Assembly (NCBI GenBank): GCA_024645045.1
Contig: JAHEGO010000011.1
Coordinates: 1-36,667, forward strand
Direction of reading: 5' to 3'
Source: Sphingobacteriaceae bacterium
Lineage (GTDB): Bacteria; Bacteroidota; Bacteroidia; Sphingobacteriales; Sphingobacteriaceae
Length of the DNA: 36,667 nt
A model generated the notes under the pieces. The model saw only the letters and a program-made list of their open reading frames with translations. It was not told the origin of the DNA and did no database searches. The position numbers and the translations under genes were made by a program. Shown piece after piece: positions 33,298 through 36,667 of the stretch; position 1 is the first letter of the stretch, and every line of letters begins with the position of its first letter.

Positions 33298-34416
33298 ATG
33301 AAGTATTTTTTAATAGCAGGCGAAGCTTCTGGCGATTTACATGGTGCTAATTTAATGCGCAGTATAAAAACGCTCGATCCATCTGCAACTTTTCAGTTTT
33401 ATGGTGGCGACTTAATGAAAGCGCAAGGAGGAGCGCTGCTAAAGCATTTCTCGGAAATGGCATTCATGGGTTTTGTAGAAGTAGTTGCCAATCTTTCTGC
33501 TATTAACCAAAATTTGGCTAGTTGCAAACAAGCCATCATTGATGCTAAACCTGATGTATTAATTTTAATTGATTATCCAGGGTTTAATATGAGAATTGCT
33601 GCCTTTGCTAAAAGCATGGGAATAAAAGTATCTTATTTTATTTCACCAAAAATCTGGGCTTGGAATCAGAGTCGAGTTCATAAAATTAAAAAGATAGTAG
33701 ATCAGATGTTATGCATTCTTCCATTCGAAGTAGATTTTTATAAAAAATTTGCAATGGATGTTGTTTATGTTGGCAATCCATTGAAAGATGCCATTGCGAA
33801 TTATTCATTTCAAAATGATTTTAAATTAGCAAATGGGTTGTCTTCAAAGCCAATCATTGCTATACTTCCAGGAAGTCGTAAAATGGAGTTGCTTAAAATT
33901 TTACCAACCATGCTAGCAGTTCAAAATCACTTTCCTGATCATCAGTTTGTCGTTGCAGCAGCACCTGGTTTACCTACAAACTTTTACCAGCAATTTCAAT
34001 TGTCTGGCGCAAAAATATTATATAACTGCACTTACGATATTTTAGCCAATGCCGAATTAGCCATTGTTACTTCAGGTACGGCTACGCTTGAAACAGCATT
34101 GTTTAATGTGCCGCAAGTAGTATGTTATAAAGCAAATGCGGTATCGGTTTTTATTGCAAGGATGTTAGTTAAAATAAAATTCATTTCATTAGTGAACCTC
34201 ATTGCAGATGAAAAAATTGTAACAGAATTAATTCAACAAGACTGCACGGTTGTCAATATTGCCAAGGAACTAAAAATGTTATTAGCGGGTAGTTCTGGCA
34301 GAACGGAAATGTTGGCTAAGTACCAACATTTACAATCATTGGTTGGTCCAGAAGGTGCATCTTTAAGGGCGGCACAAGCGATTTGTCAGTTCATTCAACC
34401 CATTGCGCATGTTTAA
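33298..34416 (+). CDS. lpxB: Lipid-A-disaccharide synthase
   Basis: 372 residues, GT19 family. Hallmarks are FLIAGEASGDLHGANLMRSI at the N terminus, FYGGDLMKAQGG, MAFMGFVEV, DYPGFNMRIA, SYFISPKIWAWNQSRVHKIK (the PxxWAW motif) and, in the C-terminal domain, ILPGSRKMEL and VTSGTATLETAL. It joins UDP-2,3-diacylglucosamine and lipid X at the inner membrane to form the lipid A disaccharide, which shows that the organism makes lipid A. Its 3' end overlaps the next gene by eight bases (ATG at 34409). Confidence 0.96.
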   Translation: MKYFLIAGEASGDLHGANLMRSIKTLDPSATFQFYGGDLMKAQGGALLKHFSEMAFMGFVEVVANLSAINQNLASCKQAIIDAKPDVLILIDYPGFNMRIAAFAKSMGIKVSYFISPKIWAWNQSRVHKIKKIVDQMLCILPFEVDFYKKFAMDVVYVGNPLKDAIANYSFQNDFKLANGLSSKPIIAILPGSRKMELLKILPTMLAVQNHFPDHQFVVAAAPGLPTNFYQQFQLSGAKILYNCTYDILANAELAIVTSGTATLETALFNVPQVVCYKANAVSVFIARMLVKIKFISLVNLIADEKIVTELIQQDCTVVNIAKELKMLLAGSSGRTEMLAKYQHLQSLVGPEGASLRAAQAICQFIQPIAHV

Positions 34417-35539
34417 GAAATATATACTTTCTGTTTTTTTATTATTGTTAATTCTGAATGGAATAAATGCCAAGGATATACAAGTTTCTATTTTAGGTGA
34501 ATACAATCCAGTTCAATTAAATTTAGCTATAATTTCGGGAGACTATTACATTTCCTTAGATGATGAAAAGATATTAAAAGTAGATAACGCAGATAATGTA
34601 AGATTAACTGCAATTGGCACTAAAGTTTCTGTTGAAAAAAATGGACAATTTATGGCTTTGGTAGAGAACCTGCAATTGATCAGTTCTGATTCGCTGTCAA
34701 GCTTTAAAATCAACATAATTAGAGCAAATTCAAAAACCAGTATTTATCCAAATTCACTTTTTGTAAGTGTAAAAAATGGCACCTTTAGGTTAATTAATTC
34801 AGTTGGAATCAATCAATATGTTGCTGGTGTAATTGAGTCAGAAATTGGAAATGTAAAAAATATTGAATTACTAAAAGTGCAAGCGGTCATTTCTAGGTCA
34901 TATGTTTTGAGGAATCTAGATAAACATAAAGCCGAGGGTTTTCAAATGTGCGATAAAGTACATTGTCAAGTTTACCATGGTAAATGCCGTTTTAATTTAT
35001 TGATTAATCAAGCAGTGGATAGCACTGGTTATATCGTTATTTTCGATGATCTAAATGAAGTAATTGATGCCGTTTTTCATGCCAATTGTGGTGGACAAAC
35101 TATCAATTCAGAAGATCTTTGGTCCAAAAGTAAATCCTATTTAAGGGCTGTATCGGATACTTTTTGTTCCGCGGGGAAACAAGCCAATTGGCAAAAAGAA
35201 ATCGCTAAATCGGAATGGCTTCAGTATTTGAGTAGAAAAACGGGTCAAAGAATCGAAGACCCTTGTTTGTTTGCCGATTGGAATCGACGAACGCAATTAC
35301 CATGCTGTTCAGTTTCATTAAAAGATATTCGCACAGATTGGAAATTAAGGTCGACGTTATTTATTATTTCTGAACAAGATGGTAAAATAGTTTTCAATGG
35401 CAAAGGGTTTGGTCATGGAGTGGGCATGTGTCAAGAAGGTGCAATTAATATGGCTAATAATGGATATACATATGATCAAATAATTAAATTTTATTATACA
35501 AATATTCACCTGTTTCCATATCAATTTAAAACTGAATAA
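34409..35539 (+). CDS. SpoIID/LytB domain protein (peptidoglycan-acting, exported)
   Basis: About 376 residues from the ATG at 34409 (MFKKYILSVF); a TTG two codons earlier is a less likely start. Signal peptide about 1-22 (LLLLILNGINAK). The SpoIID domain lies at about 130-370, with YVAGVIESEIGN, KVQAVISRSYVLRN, FHANCGGQT and the C-terminal GKGFGHGVGMCQEGAINMANNGY. In spore-formers SpoIID is a lytic transglycosylase acting on denuded glycan; Bacteroidota homologues are thought to act similarly in septal peptidoglycan, but no role is proven here. The Glu in VIESEIG is the expected catalytic residue. Overlap with lpxB suggests coupled translation. Confidence 0.88.
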   Translation: MFKKYILSVFLLLLILNGINAKDIQVSILGEYNPVQLNLAIISGDYYISLDDEKILKVDNADNVRLTAIGTKVSVEKNGQFMALVENLQLISSDSLSSFKINIIRANSKTSIYPNSLFVSVKNGTFRLINSVGINQYVAGVIESEIGNVKNIELLKVQAVISRSYVLRNLDKHKAEGFQMCDKVHCQVYHGKCRFNLLINQAVDSTGYIVIFDDLNEVIDAVFHANCGGQTINSEDLWSKSKSYLRAVSDTFCSAGKQANWQKEIAKSEWLQYLSRKTGQRIEDPCLFADWNRRTQLPCCSVSLKDIRTDWKLRSTLFIISEQDGKIVFNGKGFGHGVGMCQEGAINMANNGYTYDQIIKFYYTNIHLFPYQFKTE

Positions 35540-35559
35540 TTTTTTTTAATATTACAATT

Positions 35560-36285
35560 ATGGCTGTTCCATACTGGTTATCTCGAATGTCTTTGATGCT
35601 CCCTGAAGAGCAAGTTGAAAAATTAATGAATGCCAATGTGCTTGTTGTTGGTTTAGGTGGCGTTGGTGGTATATGCGCTGAAATGATTGCCAGGGCTGGC
35701 GTTGGTAAGATGACCATTGTAGATGGGGATACAGTTGATGCAAGTAATATAAATAGGCAGATACCTGCTTTGACTTCAACAGTGGGTCAAAATAAAGTAG
35801 AAGTAATGGCCGCTAGAATTAAAGATATCAATCCTGATATTCAATTGCGTGTATTAAATGAATTTGTAAAAGACCACCGTACGGATGAGATTTTAGAGGA
35901 AGAAAAATTTGATTATGCGGTAGATTGTATAGATACACTTTCACCAAAAGTTTTTTTTATCAAAGCTTGTTTAGATAGAAAAATTCCAATTGTAAGTTCG
36001 ATGGGTGCAGGTGGCAAAGTTGATCCTTCAAAAATTAAAGTGGTAGATATTTCTAAAACTTACCAGTGTAATTTGGCAAAATACGTGCGCAAAAGGTTGT
36101 ATCATTTAGGCACTAGAAAAGGTGTAAAAGTTGTTTTCTCTCCAGAAGCAGCCGACCAAACCAAGATTGTGGAAAGCCCAAAAGCCTTTCCTAAAAAGTC
36201 TTTAATAGGCACGGTTTCTTATATGCCAGCCATGTTTGGCTGTACATTGGCTTCGGTAGTGATCAGAGATTTAATAGATTCTTAA
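35560..36285 (+). CDS. tcdA: tRNA threonylcarbamoyladenosine dehydratase (ThiF/E1-like)
   Basis: 241 residues. E1-like fold with the nucleotide loop NVLVVGLGGVGGICAEMIARAG (GLGGVGG at 31-37), IVDGDTVDASNINRQIPAL (adenylation arm with Arg and Gln), FDYAVDCIDTLSPKV and a late SSMGAGGKVDPSKI. These fit TcdA/CsdL, which makes the cyclic ct6A form of t6A37 in tRNAs with ATP. Other ThiF-like activators are possible, but the RQIPAL segment and the length favour TcdA. It starts 20 bases after the SpoIID gene, and the gap has an A/T-rich leader. Confidence 0.9.
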   Translation: MAVPYWLSRMSLMLPEEQVEKLMNANVLVVGLGGVGGICAEMIARAGVGKMTIVDGDTVDASNINRQIPALTSTVGQNKVEVMAARIKDINPDIQLRVLNEFVKDHRTDEILEEEKFDYAVDCIDTLSPKVFFIKACLDRKIPIVSSMGAGGKVDPSKIKVVDISKTYQCNLAKYVRKRLYHLGTRKGVKVVFSPEAADQTKIVESPKAFPKKSLIGTVSYMPAMFGCTLASVVIRDLIDS

Positions 36286-36403
36286 AAAATTAAAGCGCTG
36301 TAAATCAGCTTATATTTTTGTTAATCAATTCAAATAAGCTTAAAAATAGGCCTTTTCAGGCTTGGTGTGGAAATCTTTTCCTGTTCTTAATTCACTAAAA
36401 TTT

Positions 36404-36411
36404 TAGATTTG
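36404..36411 (+). promoter_or_regulatory. Candidate -7 box (TAGATTTG) for topoisomerase gene
   Basis: Exact TAnnTTTG match. There is no clear TTTG at about 19 bases upstream. Transcription would begin near 36417, giving a leader of about 93 bases that opens with the hairpin at 36414-36446. Confidence 0.45.
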
Positions 36412-36413
36412 TG

Positions 36414-36446
36414 CAAACCTGTGCCTATAAGAATAGGTTAGGTTTG
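36414..36446 (+). other. Hairpin at the 5' end of the topoisomerase mRNA leader
   Basis: CAAACCT (36414-36420) pairs with AGGTTTG (36440-36446) and CCTAT (36424-36428) with ATAGG (36433-36437), around an AAGA loop and a small GTG/TT internal loop: 12 base pairs in all. It has no T-tract and sits right after the -7 box, so a leader structure or an operator is likelier than a terminator. Confidence 0.5.
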
Positions 36447-36509
36447 TTGATTTTTCACCGCTTTTATTCAAAAAGAGGTTGGTCGGCATTTGATAATAAA
36501 TTAACGAAA

Positions 36510-36667
36510 ATGGCAAATAGTAATTATAGTGAAGACGATATCCGATCACTCGATTGGAAAGAACATATTCGATTAAGACCCGGAATGTATATCGGTAAAC
36601 TTGGCGATGGTTCAAGTTTAGACGATGGTATTTATATTTTATTAAAAGAAATTATTGACAATTCCAT
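36510..36667 (+). CDS. Type IIA DNA topoisomerase B subunit (ParE/GyrB), 5' part only
   Basis: The first 52 codons are in the window and the gene runs off the edge. They translate as [20 protein letters not shown], then [20 protein letters not shown], then [19 protein letters not shown] and EIIDNS are the start of the GHKL ATPase domain, the latter with the Asn that binds Mg-[21 protein letters not shown] with the short N terminus resembles Bacteroidota topoisomerase IV subunit B (parE) more than gyrB, but the fragment is too short to settle it. Confidence 0.85.
   Translation, partial: MANSNYSEDDIRSLDWKEHIRLRPGMYIGKLGDGSSLDDGIYILLKEIIDNS

Larger units (their letters stand above)
36286..36509. 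other. Leader region of the topoisomerase gene with repeated words
   Basis: No ORF. AAATCAGCTTATAT (36302-36315) is the exact reverse complement of a word upstream of acs (30266-30279). AGCTTAT and ATAAGCT form an inverted pair (36307-36313, 36334-36340), and AGGCCTTTT occurs at 36348-36356, as upstream of acs. TAGATTTG (36404-36411) is an exact TAnnTTTG -7 box followed by a hairpin. Confidence 0.45.

Noticed and set aside
36403-36615. 70-residue minus-strand frame at the right edge
   Set aside because: It is antisense to the topoisomerase leader and start codon; the sense fragment matches a well-known family.
1-36667. tRNA, rRNA, CRISPR arrays, insertion sequences, prophage or integrase genes
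   Set aside because: None found by eye: no TTCGA-type T-loop with cloverleaf context, no regularly spaced short repeats outside the in-frame domain repeats, and no transposase or integrase motifs.

Overview
The window is an AT-rich chromosomal segment of a Bacteroidota bacterium. Type IX secretion (T9SS) C-terminal sorting domains, a BshC bacillithiol enzyme, a small DUF4295 protein beside L28/L33, TAnnTTTG-type -7 promoter boxes and AT-rich leaders without Shine-Dalgarno sequences all fit this phylum. Gene content and style suggest the Chitinophagales/Sphingobacteriales side, but this is inference. No rRNA, tRNA, CRISPR array, insertion sequence or phage gene was seen, and no gene-free stretch exceeds 300 bases.

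Region 1 (1-12085, all minus strand) is the accessory part: one tightly packed run read leftward. In transcription order it holds a TIM-barrel glycosidase (GH158/GH2-like), two outer-membrane beta-barrel proteins, two surface lipoproteins with carbohydrate-binding-like folds, a GH3 beta-glucosidase, a GH16 beta-glucanase lipoprotein, and a T9SS-secreted protein made of one plus three repeated binding-type domains. Together they look like a beta-glucan capture, cleavage and import locus. No SusC/SusD pair is visible, and two unrecognised barrels sit where that pair would normally be. A divergent FHS-family sugar/H+ symporter (12359-14032) could take the released monosaccharide across the inner membrane. 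This locus is the best candidate in the window for something under-described.

Region 2 (14084-18003) holds single genes in alternating orientation: thymidine kinase, a conserved two-domain protein of unknown function, an orphan oligopeptide-binding-type lipoprotein, and a BtuF-like protein without a signal peptide. Region 3 (18166-22318, plus) is a housekeeping run: parA, parB, a DUF5683 membrane protein, dapB and lepB. It is followed by a convergent Ldh2-family dehydrogenase whose stop codon overlaps that of lepB.

Region 4 (23547-25382) is a stand-alone T9SS protein with Asp-box motifs, its own good promoter and a strong terminator. Its codon choice differs visibly from its neighbours, suggesting an abundant product. 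Region 5 (25451-30013, minus) is rpmB-rpmG-DUF4295, a terminator, then ftsY-rimO-bshC. Region 6 (30297-36667, plus) is acs, surE, a small membrane protein, lpxB, a SpoIID-domain protein, tcdA and the 5' end of a type II topoisomerase B subunit cut by the window edge.

Several intergenic regions carry dyads or hairpins not explained by the genes: upstream of surE, in the 34-bp gap at 17043-17076, in the topoisomerase leader, and a word shared between the regions upstream of acs and of the topoisomerase gene.
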